Notes: generated from the letters alone by a model not told the origin. DNA of 64,000 nt from Spirometra erinaceieuropaei (GCA_902702965.1 CACRXP010000092.1:868387-932386); one strand, 5' to 3'; positions 47,806 to 59,706 are shown, counted from the first letter of the stretch. A program made the numbers and translations.

Positions 47806-48127
47806 CCGTCTCTGGAGGATCAATCTCCCGAAGTCTCGAGGTCTCTCCTGCTGCGCCTGATCTCCCCCATCTACGAGACGCATGTGGCCATCACCAGCGC
47901 CGCCTTTGCTCGTCTAGTGGCATGGGAGAAAGCCGCCGTAGCGGCGGCAGCCGCACGCACCCGTTATCAGTTCGCTGTGGCCAATGCTCACCTGGAACAG
48001 AGACGACGGCGTGAGTATGCCCTGCGTCACATGCAGGCCCGCCTACATGAGGTGACAGGTCGACCTGAGGACCCAGCCGCAACTCAACAGCGAATGCGCA
48101 GCCTTTCCGCATCCTCCTCCTCCTCCA
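47806..48127 (+). CDS. FARP: FARP-like gene, DH domain exon (second helix) plus start of first insertion
   Basis: The acceptor is ACTTTTGTATAG and the donor CA|GTAGGG (weak). Phase 0 in, phase 1 out. The start PSLEDQSPEVSRSLLLRLIS then PIYETHVAITSAAFARLVAW matches the second DH helix pair of FARP proteins, which read L…PIYEFH…LALWE at this place. From about residue 45 the similarity stops. Alanine-rich (AAVAAAAARTRY), charged helical (LEQRRRREYALRHMQARL) and serine-run sequence follows, which I read as an insertion into the DH fold. The next acceptor is only 86 bp away. The two exons join S-N-S in frame. Confidence 0.78.
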
Positions 48128-48213
48128 GTAGGGGCAGTCCTTGCCAGCACATGCGCATCTTGCTTTGGGTGCACTAGAGTGCTAAACTTGTCTTTTTACT
48201 CTACTCATTGCAG
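48128..48213 (+). other. Short 86-bp intron
   Basis: Begins GTAGGG and ends with a good polypyrimidine tract (TCTTTTTACTCTACTC) and TTGCAG. It is phase 1. Retention would add a TAG stop (frame stop at 48174-48176), so removal is needed to keep the protein open. Confidence 0.72.
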
Positions 48214-49011
48214 ACTCCGTCAGCGGCATCCCCAGGTCTGCCTCCTTCAGGCACGAGTTGCCCGCCAGCGAACTGCCTGTGCCTCCAGTCTCAGCGGGTC
48301 AGCAGTCCGCGTCATCGCGCTACCTCATGATACTGTCCTCACCAACATCCAGCTCCGAGGAGGAGGCGGCGGTGGAGGAAGTGGCGACGGGAGACTGTCA
48401 GTCTGGTTGTGTGGCCCACGACTTCTCCTCCAATTCCTGTCCTCCCCACCTGACTCCCTGTTCGCCAACAATCAGCTGCTCCTCCTCTCACGTCTGCTCC
48501 GAGCGAATACCCCCAGTGGCTGAAACACGTGACCAAGGGAGGCGTCGGACGCGACACGATGAACTGCCCTCCGCTGAGGTGGAACTACGCGACACAACGC
48601 GCTGCCTAGCCGGACTGGCTCGCATTGCGGATGTTTACCGAGAGGCTTTGATGAGCGTGCTGCCACTGTATGAAGTCTACATGACAAACTTCTTTCGTTT
48701 GTTGATGGAGACCGGCAATACGGGATCAGCAGCTATGCAGACTGGGGGCATTGGGACTCTAGCCATGCCATCGCCACCAACAGACCATGACGCCACCGGG
48801 TCAAACTACTTGGTGAGATCCTCAGAGGACATGTGTGCTTCAGACGCTGGCATGACGCCCATGAAACCGCCCCAGCCATCGTCCCTTCCCCTTCCATCCA
48901 CAAATTTGCTGTTATGCCAGCCAGCCAGACGTCTGCGATGTCTTCTTAATGCCTTCATTCGACTGTCGAACCTTTACCCAGAAGACCATCTTGATCGAGC
49001 GGACTGTATCG
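48214..49011 (+). CDS. FARP: FARP-like gene, DH domain exon with two low-complexity insertions (CR2-CR3)
   Basis: The exon is 798 nt, acceptor TCATTGCAG, donor ATCG|GTATGT, phase 1 on both sides. It starts with about 110 residues of Ser/Pro/Glu-rich insertion (SVSGIPRSASFRHELPAS; SSSEEEAAVEEVATGD). It then returns to DH-like helix (RCLAGLARIADVYREALM; LYEVYMTNFFRLLMETGN), where FARP proteins carry the helix around a Y-x-R-I-G-D motif. A second, roughly 75-residue Pro/Ser-rich insertion follows. It ends with CR3, LLLCQPARRLRCLLNAFIRL and YPEDHLDRADC, equivalent to the L-x-P-x-x-R-L-x-x-Y helix and the H-x-x-x-x-D-C turn of FARPs. The usual K/R before the proline of CR3 is a glutamine here. Insertions this long in a DH domain are unusual. 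Confidence 0.78.
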
Positions 49012-50126
49012 GTATGTTTTACCCTCTTCCAAAAGTGTTCATTTGCATAATCTAATAATCGGTTAAGTAGTATGAATATTTCTCCATGTATACTAGGAGG
49101 AAGAGGGACCCCATGTCGGTCGGAAGTGTTATCGTGAGGTGTTCTGTGCTCAACACCTGAGCTATTGTATGCATGCCACCAACTGAGCAAAGTGGCCGTT
49201 TTTTCCACTTATGCCAGGCTTCTCCGGTGACTATATTACAGTCCGACCGATTTCTGGGCTGGGCAAAACGTCAGTTGTTGACGGGTATGAGATAACTTAC
49301 ATGAAAACCCAAACATACTTTACAGTCCTGTTTATGTGCTGCAGAATATTAACAACGCGGTTTGTCGGACACCAGTTGTCGTCTAAATTATAGTTTTGCT
49401 CGAAGATACTTATATATTCAAAAGTATCTAGTCCAACACTTCTTGGCGGAGATTTACGCGTTGCTTGCGGCAAACCGACGAACAAGCCGTCTTTTATCTT
49501 CGTAGTTGCCAGCGCAGTCTACGCATGAAAGATTCTGAGATCCATACATCTGTCAGAAACTATGCTCTCCTAAGTTTGACGTAGCGGTTGAGGAACGAAG
49601 ACTCCACTGCTAAAAATGGACCTGCTGAAAACGCACACTACAATTCTTTTGTCAAAGTTTCTGCTGCTTATCGCCTCCGGAGTTAGTCAGATTTCATCCA
49701 ACTGTCACTGGCAAAGTAAGCAATCTTGAAACTACAGACTACTTAGCAATTTGCAGCCAAGCCTTCGAATATATCTGGTTTGCGCGAGTCGCTATACGAC
49801 TGTGTTTTGGCTCAGGTGTGCTGGTACGCCCAGGTGCATGTCCATGCCGCGCCGGTTGCCTGCATCAAATCCCCACACCAACTGCCTGACCGGGTCGGAA
49901 AGCTGACTGGTGCCTGGGAAAGAAAGGAGAGGGTGAGGCCGACTCTGGGGACTTTAGCCTCACGACATTCAGGGTATATTCCTCTTTGTAAACAACCTGA
50001 AACGCTTTTAAACTATTACGGTGCGCTAAAAACCCTGGCTTGGGAGGCCGACCACTAACAAAATATCTTGGTCCTTCTCTCAGCATGGATACTCAGGCTA
50101 CAATGATTCCTTCTTAGTGTTACTTA

Positions 50127-51095
50127 CAGTGCATGACCGATCTCCTTAAATGTTGGCCGAAATTCTGAAATGCATTTTCGATTAGGAAGCATTATCTAGG
50201 TGGGGTTGTAAGGTTGCTTATCAAACGACAAAATCCCATAGTATTTCAGACTTGCCAGGATGTCGGCTCTTGAATGCACTTTTTTTCGACCTCCAATAAA
50301 GGCCGCACTTAGTAACAAATGACTACTGAAATAGCATGCATTTTCACATTGATTTTCGTTGGGCATATGAATTCAAATATTTCTTGTGGAAAACATGCAC
50401 AAAAATATGCTTCCTTTCACTTGCTTGGTTTTAAGCAACACTGTCTTTGAATTTAATGCCAGAAAAAAGTGCATATTTAGGTTTTAAAAAAGTTTCTAAC
50501 TCTGAGATTCTTAAGACCGTGCGATGTCCATACATGCAGCATCGCAAATCTCCGTTTACCAATGCTCCTCGTGAAACGTACAACATACGGCACATACATT
50601 GCAAAATTTTATGAACTCAACGGGGTGTCTTCTTAAAGGTATAGAGGAAATCATGTGGCTTGTAGACTGAAATTGCTCTATTCTCATGCAACGGCTGACC
50701 CGACCCAAAATTATTGGGGAATTAGGAAACTTTTGCAGAACCTAAATATACGCCTTCTTCGGGTAAAAAGTTAAGACAATGTTGCTTTCTACCAAACAAG
50801 TAAAAGAAAGTATACTTTGTGCATGTTTTCCATAAGAAGTATTGGAATATAGATGACTATTGAAAATCAATGTAAAAAATACATGCTACTTGAGTAGTCA
50901 CTTTTTACCAAGTGCGGCCTTTATGGCAGGTCGAAAATAAGTGCATTCAAAAGCCGACATCCTGGCAAATCTGAAATACTATGGGATTTTGTTGGTTGGT
51001 AACCAGCATTACAATCCGACCAAGGTAATCCTACCTAATCGAAAACGTATTTCAGAATTTTGGCCAATATTTCATGAGATCGATCACGCACTGTA
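50127..51095. repeat. Palindromic element family B, copy B4 (complete)
   Basis: Starts CAGTGCATGACCGATCTCCT and ends GAGATCGATCACGCACTG then TA. The arms match inverted, including CCTCCAATAAAGGCCGCACT with TGCGGCCTTTATGG near 50918. Confidence 0.82.
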
Positions 51096-51114
51096 TATAG
51101 CACTTCCATTCAGT

Positions 51115-51380
51115 TGGAATCCGAACTGATCAACAGCTTCTTTGTGAGGGAGCCTGGTGTATCATGCGTGGACCGGACGCGTGAAGCACGCACAGGCGGC
51201 CAGCGTGGACGATCTAGCCTCCGATCATCTTGACTCTGTCTTGACACCGGACTCAGGTGTGTGAGGGATGAGTGGGTGCGGTATACGCAGCGCAAGTCTA
51301 CCTTCATTATAAACTAATGCACGCTCAAGTCATTGTCCCGGCGCCTCAGATGCTGCGGAGCACCCAGGGGATATTGCCCT
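51115..51380 (+). repeat. Dispersed repeat C, 3' module
   Basis: TCTTGACTCTGTCTTGACAC, GTGCGGTATACGCAGCGCAA and TATAAACTAATGCACGCTCA match in order. Confidence 0.55.
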
Positions 51381-54034
51381 GTCGGGTTTTTTACTCATGT
51401 AGGCCTTCCCTTAAGCTGAACCCCCTACAAATGTTAAACAGGGTATACCACAAGCTGCCATCTGGATGTTTATGTTATTCATAATTACGCACTGCCAGCA
51501 ATTACAATGCGTTCGCAGCCAAGTTGGTCATTTTTGGCTGCAACCAGGTGTTAGGCGACTAAAAATGCTCAAATGCACATTGGAAAATGCGAATTTACTC
51601 ATGGAAGCTGATAAATATAATGATTTGAGCTGGTTAGGTCGATGACACCCTCATCGTTGTCAAAACATCTGATATTTATTTGCTCGTAGAATTGCTAAAT
51701 TTGATTCACTCGAGTATCCAGTTAGCGTTGGAAGCTGAAACAAACGGCCAAATTCCGTTCCTGACCGACCTGTGAGCCGGTCTTCGGCTGGACAACTGCA
51801 AGCTACAGCAATTAGAAATGCTATTAGCACAAGGCAAATGCTGCACTTCGACAGCAATCACCCTCTGTCTTACAGACTTAGCTGCGTATGGGGTGTACTC
51901 CAAAGCGTTGAAGTATATTTCAGCACGCCAGCTGGAAAAATAGCTAAATGACATTATCTTCATCGTCTAATCCGAGCTAATGGATGTTCAAGCTATTGCA
52001 TCCAGCAAAGCATGCACCGAGTGATTTGACATCGGCCAAAAGAGCAGCAGCCCGAAGTCTGGACGGCCATTACACAAAAGGATTCCCTAAGGCGGTTTAT
52101 CGACTGTTGAAACCCGCCAGAGTTGACCTAGATCAGCGACCCCAGAGCAATAATTCGTTGCCGTGTAGCAAAACCGAAAAAGAGTTTCACCCACGGAAAC
52201 CTCGGCAGTTGCCCATCGAATATGTTGCAATGGTAGGGGCTGCAACTACCTCGGGAGACTGGGCGAAATTTGGAGTGTCGCCTACATAAGCATAAACCGC
52301 CAACCCGAAGGCTAGACCCTAACTCGCCACACATTTGGCCTTCAAGGAGCGACCATCTTAAGTCGAGGCACCTCGAAGGCAGGACACGACACAGATGACG
52401 CATGGCATTTAGATGCCAACTCTATCAACACACACCTAGACCTTCCTGCAGTTAATAAAGCCCTGCGTTAATCCATAGATAAGGACCAGGACAAGATGAT
52501 CACACTGAAGTGACGACGCACAACGCCAGCGGCTCTCAGGCACCACAACCATCTGTCTAAAGGCTGAGGCAGCGTAAATGTAAAAAAATCGGTCACTCCG
52601 GGGCTAACTAGCCCGGCCAGTGATTTAAAATTCTAGCCGACTTCTGCCAGTAAACACCTTGAAATGGGGAGTCGACTAAGTTCTCGGAAAGGTCAGCAAC
52701 AGGAAAAAACATGTTCAGGCGCGCAGCTTCAGTTTCTCAAAGAATGCATCGTAATTCTAAAAATCTTTGATATGATATCACATCTTTCACACTCCTACCG
52801 CCAGATTAAAGAACAAGGCTTCTGAATTAAGTTCCAGGTATATTTGCGTGGCCTATCGACAAAAATGATGGGAATTGAGGGAGCATGCCATCACGTGGGT
52901 GATGACTAAGTAGGTATTCAAAAGAGAACGACTATTTTTTTCTTTTTTAAAGATTCTAAACTATTGATGTACAAAATTGCTGGAGTCGGTTGGACAGAAA
53001 ATAAAATATGAGAATCCCTTAAAATTACCAGAAAAACCGGTGTTCACCCTTAGGGAACTTTAGCATGTTTATATAAAAAATGGGTGTACATCGATACACT
53101 GGATTCCAGAAGCAAACTAACTGCAAATAGGTGGCAGGGATCACGAGAAACGAAACTGTCTGGCCAGTCGAATTCAGCCAGACAGCCTGCATTTCGGGTG
53201 ATTACAGAGATGCGGGTTGATAGATAAATTACTAATCGATAAAATGGTAACTTAAAAATGCAACATGGGAATGAAAATGGGGAACCTCAGCTTGCCCTGG
53301 TAGACCCGAGCCCCTTTTGAGATAAATTACTGTTTCTATTTTATTCTGCCCTCATTCAATCAATCACATCGCGAAGAATTTCTAAATCAACCTACCCACA
53401 TCTCTGTCCCCAATCCCTCGGTTGTTTTATCATGTATTTTATGTCATAAAACAGTGACGGATTTTTCTTTGATGCGCCTTCCAATAAAAGCGACACTACC
53501 GTCAGAGACAAGGCAGCCAGTATGTCGTTTTCCTGCCTATTTTCGGCAGTCTTCAGGAATTCGCTCAAATCTCTTAAAAGGATACCTGAAAATTTCGTTT
53601 CTTTCACAGTCTAGTCGTCTATCCCTAATTACATGCTTGATGGAGGGACGTAATTTAATTAACAAAACGTTTTTACTTTGGAAAGTCTCAGAAACCCTTG
53701 CGGGATTGTCTGTCCATTCTACTATTGCAAGTTAACTTGTATCATTCTGAAAACATGCAATGTGAGTCCTATAGCTGCTGGATTTGCGTTCACCGATCGC
53801 GTAACGGGATATGCCCGCCCCCTTGTGCCTTGAGGTTTAATCGGGAGTTTGCGATGGCAGTCACATAGTGGCCATGAGTACCAACAAACACAACGGGCCA
53901 ATCCTACCCAACTTCAGGATTCGAATCCCAGTTTTATTGGATCCCTTGTCCTATCTGTTACGATCGGGATTATTTACTATGTTGGAATTGCGTTCACAGA
54001 TCGAGTTGAAGCGCATATTCGTTCTTCCAACATA

Positions 54035-54310
54035 TACATTATGCCGATAGAGACCAGGGAGACTGGAAGGACGATTTCTGGCCTATAAACCGATGTCAAT
54101 CAGTCATTGCCAACCCCAGGTGGGGACCACCTGAGATTCGAACCCCGGATCATTAAGCCGCGGGCCTGTTGACCTCTTAGTTTGCCGATTTTATGCGCGG
54201 ATTTCGCGGTCGGTTGGTATGACGGGCTAATGACTGTCAACAAGCTAGAAATGGCCATCCTGGTCTTCCTTGTCTTTGTTGGTACTATCTCATCCACATA
54301 TACTACTGCT
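54035..54310. repeat. SINE-related inverted pair (minus then plus)
   Basis: The minus copy (about 54040-54190) has a perfect B box in its own sense (GGGGTTCGAATCTC). The plus tail (about 54205-54305) has AGCTAGAAATGGCCATCCTG and CTTGTCTTTGTTGGTA. Confidence 0.6.
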
Positions 54311-54825
54311 CGCCATACTACTGCCTGCGAGAGCCTATTTTGAACCCCAGGGCACAACGGAACACGCGCGTTCTGTAGCCTGATCAGTCAGCGCCAATAT
54401 ACCATATTTATATACATAGATAGACAGCTCATTAAAAATGCAGCAGGCCAGGTGCTGACCACTGCGTCACGGTCGTTGCCGATCATCAGTACGCCACAGG
54501 CCTTATGAAGTGAGGTATATAAACATGTCGAGCAAGTGCGTCACCCTCATTGCTGTGGTTAGCATCTTGTTCGATCCCATTTGCTCCGTCCGCTAGCTTA
54601 CTTGGCATGTTTACATACCTCGCTTTAGATGACATATAACGTACTTATGATCGGTAACAACCGTAAAATAGCCGTCTACGCCTGGCCTATTGCACTCTTA
54701 GCGAGCTGTTTATGTATTAAATATGGAATGTGTCCTATGGTACAACACTCGTTGACACCAGGGGACGAACAGAGTAGGACCGTGCAAGACTTTAACTGCA
54801 AGAGTGAGGGTAACGCCCTTACCTA

Positions 54826-54861
<36 letters not shown>

Positions 54862-54894
54862 CGTGGCAGGTTCTTTAGGAAAAGAAAAAACTTT

Positions 54895-54938
54895 ATAATT
54901 AATTTTCGAAACTGGTTCCCCAGCTCGTCATCAGACAA
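54895..54938 (-). ncRNA. Hammerhead-like motif, weak stem I
   Basis: CUGAUGA, C, stem II GAGCUGG/CCAGUUUC, GAAA, AUUA. The core is good, but stem I pairs poorly beyond two bases. Confidence 0.5.
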
Positions 54939-55140
54939 CTGGGTTATGCACAAAAGCAATTAGCTATTTAAACCGTATCGAACAAGTGATTCCGTGGTTG
55001 GCCGAAGTCTGTGCCAATGCGCTTCAACGATATTTCGTCATCCCCTCGGCATTGGCTGTCCTTGAGAAATTTGTACGTGGCTTCTAGACCGATATGCCGA
55101 TTGATGCATGCCTCAGCTGAGTGCATTGTACATAACCCAG

Positions 55141-55183
55141 TAGTCTGACGACGAGCTGGGGAACCAGTTTCGAAGATTTACTA
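55141..55183 (+). ncRNA. Hammerhead-like motif, inverted partner of 54895
   Basis: UAGU, CUGACGA at 55145, C, stem II GAGCUGG/CCAGUUUC, GAAG, AUUU, ACUA. Stem I pairs over four bases. GAAG replaces GAAA, so stem III starts with a G-U pair. Confidence 0.5.
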
Positions 55184-55331
55184 ATAAAGCTTTTCCTTTT
55201 CCAAAGAGCCTGACATCTTCAAATTATATCCCTTGCTATGCCTGACTTCCTGTACATATATATATATTGAATAATTGAGGTAGTGTGCATTTCGAGATGC
55301 TATGATGAAGAGAGAGAAGAATTGAGTTGTA

Positions 55332-55376
55332 CTCGTGAATTTTCGAGCTGGTGACACCAACCCGTCGTCAGACGAA
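55332..55376 (-). ncRNA. Hammerhead ribozyme motif, left arm of palindrome
   Basis: UUCGU, CUGACGA, C, stem II GGGUUGGU/ACCAGCUC, GAAA, AUUC with cut expected after C, then ACGAG. Stem I has five pairs and stem III two A-U pairs. All core bases are present. Confidence 0.7.
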
Positions 55377-55398
55377 ATAAACAGAGGAGAACGTTTAT

Positions 55399-55443
55399 TT
55401 CGTTTGACGACGGGTTGGTGCCACCAGCTCGAAAATTCACGAG
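55399..55443 (+). ncRNA. Hammerhead motif with damaged core, right arm of palindrome
   Basis: Twin of 55332-55376, but the core reads UUGACGA: the essential first C is U. Predicted inactive. Confidence 0.6.
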
Positions 55444-55481
55444 TACAACTCACTTTTTCCGACGGGCCTTCTCTCTTCAAC

Positions 55482-55517
<36 letters not shown>

Positions 55518-55858
55518 CGAAATAAATAAGTTCTTTGGGAAAGATAACACAATTTATTTGTAAATTTTTAACATTCGTTTCCCAAGTCGTCCTTAGCCTT
55601 GAAGCAAGTGTGAAAAGCAGTTAAATTTTAAGCATGTCTAAAACTCGATAACACCCTGTCACTCCTGATAGTCAGTCAACTGGGGGCTGATACCATGTTC
55701 TTATTGGCTAACGCCTTTTCCGCTTTTCCTTGAGGGTGTTGTACACAGCATCCAATTCTATGTGTCATTTGATGCATGAGTTATCAAATGAATGGCCTTT
55801 AAAAATTCACAACCCTTCTTATAGGAACAGGCACCTATAATGCGAGTCTTATTTCAAG

Positions 55859-55998
55859 CAAATTTTTGTCGTTTCCAGTGTATGCATAACAATCTGGGAC
55901 AAGTGGTCGAGCCTTCTTACTGCCAACTGATGCTCGCGTATGCGTGTGGAGGCAGATTTTCCAGTTTAACCTCGGTAAACTGCATTACAGGTGTCGCA
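55859..55998 (-). pseudogene. PLE-E: GIY-YIG fragment
   Basis: The minus strand reads CDTCNAVYRG, a stop, TGKSASTRIREHQLAVRRLD and HLSQIVMHTLETTKI. This is the core of a PLE GIY-YIG domain (Y-x-G-x-TG and T-R-I-R-E-H), broken by one stop. A worn terminal repeat similar to the one at 54.9 kb follows at about 55530-55600, placing the 3' end there. Confidence 0.68.
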
Positions 55999-58275
55999 TG
56001 GTAAATCTCCCTCGACCCCTATTTAAAATGTGACACGGTTCACAGGTTAGGTCAGGTTAGTTGTGGGTTCTACACCTTATCGTTGCCGTGTGGTCCTTAG
56101 TGAGATTCGCACTAATCTGAGATCTCATTCTTCCCTGTTGTAGCATGATACATGTTCTGCTGCTGTTCTAGCGCAAGTAAACTGGTTGGTTAATCACTTT
56201 CCACGCGCCCATATCCCATTGCATCCATTTTTGCCTAAACATCGGAGTAAACCGGACGTAAGCCCTGTTATATATTTGTTTGTGCGCAAGTACCCGATAC
56301 TAGGCCAATTCCACGGGGCACGCCTTGTACTTTTGCCGTTTTCAACGGGGAAATTTCCAAGCATAATTACAGAAGCGACATCTAAACTTGATTTCCCGAG
56401 GGGACTGCAATTGTAGTTCAGTCGTCAGTGGTTAGAACTCCAATCAGCCAGACCATCGCGGATCCGGCCCGAACAGCGCCCTGACATTCAGCGTCAATGA
56501 CCTGTAATTGCAGAAGAATAAAGGACTGATTCTGCACCTAAGTATTGTTTCTTTCTTCTCGCGGCTACTGAAGTTGCAAAGTAGTTGCTGTGAGAGGGAG
56601 TAGTTTTCGAGCAAGAACTGCTAACACTCACTCAATACGTCCAGCAGGGTAAACTGCGCTCTTCTGCTCCCCTGATGGAAAATGTCGGAGAACTACTCTT
56701 CAAGCAAAACCCTTATGCCTCAACTTCACTATCCCGCCCATGTCTGGGATGCTGGTCTTGGAAATAATTGCCTTGGAGGCATTTCTAGCCGCCCGATACC
56801 GGAATGAATTCCGCGGGAAGGATGTCGTGCAGAATCTCCAGAGTTGCAGAGTACCGTCACATCGACCGCTTGGACATCGTAACCAGTCGTCCCCGTCATC
56901 TTTACTGGGGGAATTTTTAAAAGTCAGCCAGGAACTGGACTGTATCAGGTCGCCTAACAACTACAAACCGGCGAGCAGTAGTCATTCCAGTCTGTTTTTG
57001 TCAGTAATTACTCCTTACTTCTGACTGGCCATTCCTTTCTAACTGGCCGTCAGATTTTAGTACGCAAATACCACGCCGTTCTTTACTCCATGTAAGCCAT
57101 GTTAAATCTTAATTAAGAAGGACAGTCTGGGCGGGACAGGGCGGCGAAGCCCGCGAACAGACGCTAACGAATGTTAATGCAACGTTCTCAGCCCGGTGTG
57201 AGGTGGTATGCTCCTATGCTGTTACAGGAGTCGACTTTCCAATTCATTGACATCGACCATCCGCTGACTGGTCTTTACGTAGCAGCGACCGCCAAGTTGG
57301 CCTGTAGGCGTACTGGGGTTTCTCTTCATATTGCCACATTTGGACGCGGTTAAGCGAACATGCAACAACAGTAAGAAAAAATGACGCCAGGTCCTGATGC
57401 GCGGGCCACTTGACGAAACCAGCCAGACGTTGAAGTTTCACAAGGCTGGAATTCTCGCAAAAGCTGACAACCGCGTGGGCCGTTAACTGTTTGAATTGTG
57501 CTCCTCTGACCCGCAGCCCAGTAACGAGCGGAATGACCTCCCCTGCCAGTATTCAGTGTTGGGACTTTGCTTAAACAGAGTTACTTCTCACGTGGAGAGA
57601 ATGTGAGCTAATCCGGCTCTCAATTAAAGTTTCAACGAGCCTTGTTTCCGAGCCATCATCACGCCAACAAGGATTTGGATTTAATCACGTCTACCACAAT
57701 TATTTCAGCCATGGTGGCCTGCACCTCCAGACCGCTAGCTTAAGAAGACAGTAAACCCTTAATCAGGGATCGTTGCACTTGGTGTGCCGACTGTTTGATG
57801 GCCGACATTCGCGTTGTTAATTACGGCAATTTCATCACATGCGTTTGGTGTTGGTGTGATGATTGCTCGAACATCTGATCCACCGACCCTAGCGTTGGGA
57901 AAATGCTGCAGCCCCTTGTGCATGAACCACCCGTATCTGCTCTTGTCTCTGATGATGGGTTCGAGCAGGAATCCGGAAGGTCAGCCTAATAAAGCCTTTG
58001 TCCCAGCGACCGTGTCTCCTTCGGGACTTTGAGATGCATACTTTGGCCGGTCTCAGTTGAGACGACGTTCACCTGTTTGAAATGAGGAAGCATTGTGCGA
58101 GACATCCGGCTCTACTCAAATAATCTGAAGCAGTCTCCAGCAGGCTTTAGCACAAATAAAAATGGCTCGTGCGTCTCTGCTTGTGTAGTGGGATTTCATG
58201 CAACACCTGCCGCCGTGCGGCTGTTTGCGGAACTCGGGAGAGAGTGCCCCAAGGCATAACGGAACGAGTGACTTC

Positions 58276-58382
58276 CGGGCAAGATCTTATTTCGTAGCCG
58301 TACCTGTTAGGGGTTAGGGTAAGGGGTTGAGGCTAGGCTGAGGCATGTATACTGCAGGTACGGCTATGAAATAAGATCCGAC
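58276..58382. mobile_element. 107-bp MITE with TTAGGG-like interior and 7-bp target-site duplication
   Basis: TGACTTC at 58269-58275 and 58383-58389 flanks arms ATCTTATTTCGTAGCCGTAC (58284) and the inverse GTACGGCTATGAAATAAGAT. The middle reads GTTAGGGGTTAGGGTAAGGG. It interrupts the dispersed motif also seen uninterrupted near 32.6 kb (ACGGAACGAGTGA…CGATCGGT in that sense). Confidence 0.72.
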
Positions 58383-59706
58383 TGACTTCAGTGACGCGAT
58401 CGGTAAGCGCCCAGCCATTATCTTTTTATTCCCCCAGCGCTTACAGCAACTTGATTTTTCGTTCTAGATTATGTTATTAATTGAAGTCCGCTGCGCCGTG
58501 ATCGTCCATCCATCCAAACATGGAGTGACAATTGTTTGGCAGAACACATGTTTTCACTAAATTTAAATCCTATTTTAGTCTGCAAACCTGTCACGAATAG
58601 TTACTAAACTTTAAATATCTCATGAAATATTTGTACCTTCCTCCGACGCTGCATTGCATTCGATAGATTTTTGAACGTATCTGGTTGAATGCTGTTTTTA
58701 CAGCATTTAAAAAGAGCAGTTTTTCCATTTGCCAACACGCAGAAATGAGGGGTCAGTGGAATGTGGAGACCTTTCGACCAATGGGCTTCGGCGTAATGGG
58801 GACATTCACGTCGGTCTGACATGAATGAGTCCATTTCCTATGCGTCTCGCTGTATTTGCTTCCAAACACCCCCTGCGGCCGAAAAACGAGTGAGAGAGAA
58901 TGACCGGTAATTGCTGTCTAGTAAGGAGGACAGATGTAAATCGTTTCGCAAAAAAACAATAAGTGCATTAACTGGCAAACGCTGCACTATGTCCGTAAAC
59001 AAATACCCCCACGCAGGGAAGAGAGAATCACATGGATGGTGCTGGCGGGATATTAACCTATTCACTGACCGGTTTGGGGAGCATTTGTTCTACGCCTCCA
59101 CCTGCCTTATCCAGTAACGACTGCTCCAGCGGACTGAATATGATTCAAGGAATGGAAGGCAAGTTATTGTTGTGATACCCAGGGAGGCAGGTGTATTTAC
59201 TGATATAAAAATAAATATCCTCCTAGATTTAATTCTGTTGCAGTTATTGTACCAAATCCCGAATAACTTTCTTCATTCCTCTCACATATAAATGAGAGGG
59301 CGTTGATCAATAGAGACAACTGAGATTAACATAGAATTATATCGTCTCGGAATGCATACCACCTCTGCTCCACAATGTAAACATGTATCTGTTGCACGTA
59401 TGCCTTATCTCTAGCCAAAAGTATGACGAGGAAGTGAATAACATGAGCTGCTCGTAGGAGTTATTTTCCGTCAAAGTATCAATGTGAAACATCACTGGGG
59501 AAAATCCCGGATATTTCTACTGGTCGACAGACTGAGAAGGAAAATTTTTAGTTTTTTGCTGGAAAGTAGCCCAGTCAAATTTAAAAGGTAGTTTCTGGTC
59601 TATCTGCGTTATCAGTCCAGTGAAAACAGAAACCCGGAAACTGACGTATCCTGAGTCATTTGGACATTAGACATCCTAAAGTAAAAAAAATTATCACCAC
59701 TTTATT

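Larger units (their letters stand above)
54861..55217. mobile_element. PLE remnant: two inverted ends with hammerheads, little interior
   Basis: Arms of about 90 bp (54861-54953 and 55128-55217) match inverted. The 175-bp interior in minus sense reads EACINRHIGLEA, like a PLE C-terminus, with no RT. A (TA)n run at 54828-54857 adjoins the left end. Confidence 0.65.
55302..55490. mobile_element. Near-perfect palindrome of two PLE ends with a 10-bp centre
   Basis: The left arm ends GACGAAATAAAC at 55382 and the right arm starts GTTTATTTCG at 55393. GTACTCGTGAATTTTCGAGC recurs inverted. Each arm carries a hammerhead motif. TA runs lie on both sides (55256-55266, 55484-55515). Confidence 0.78.
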
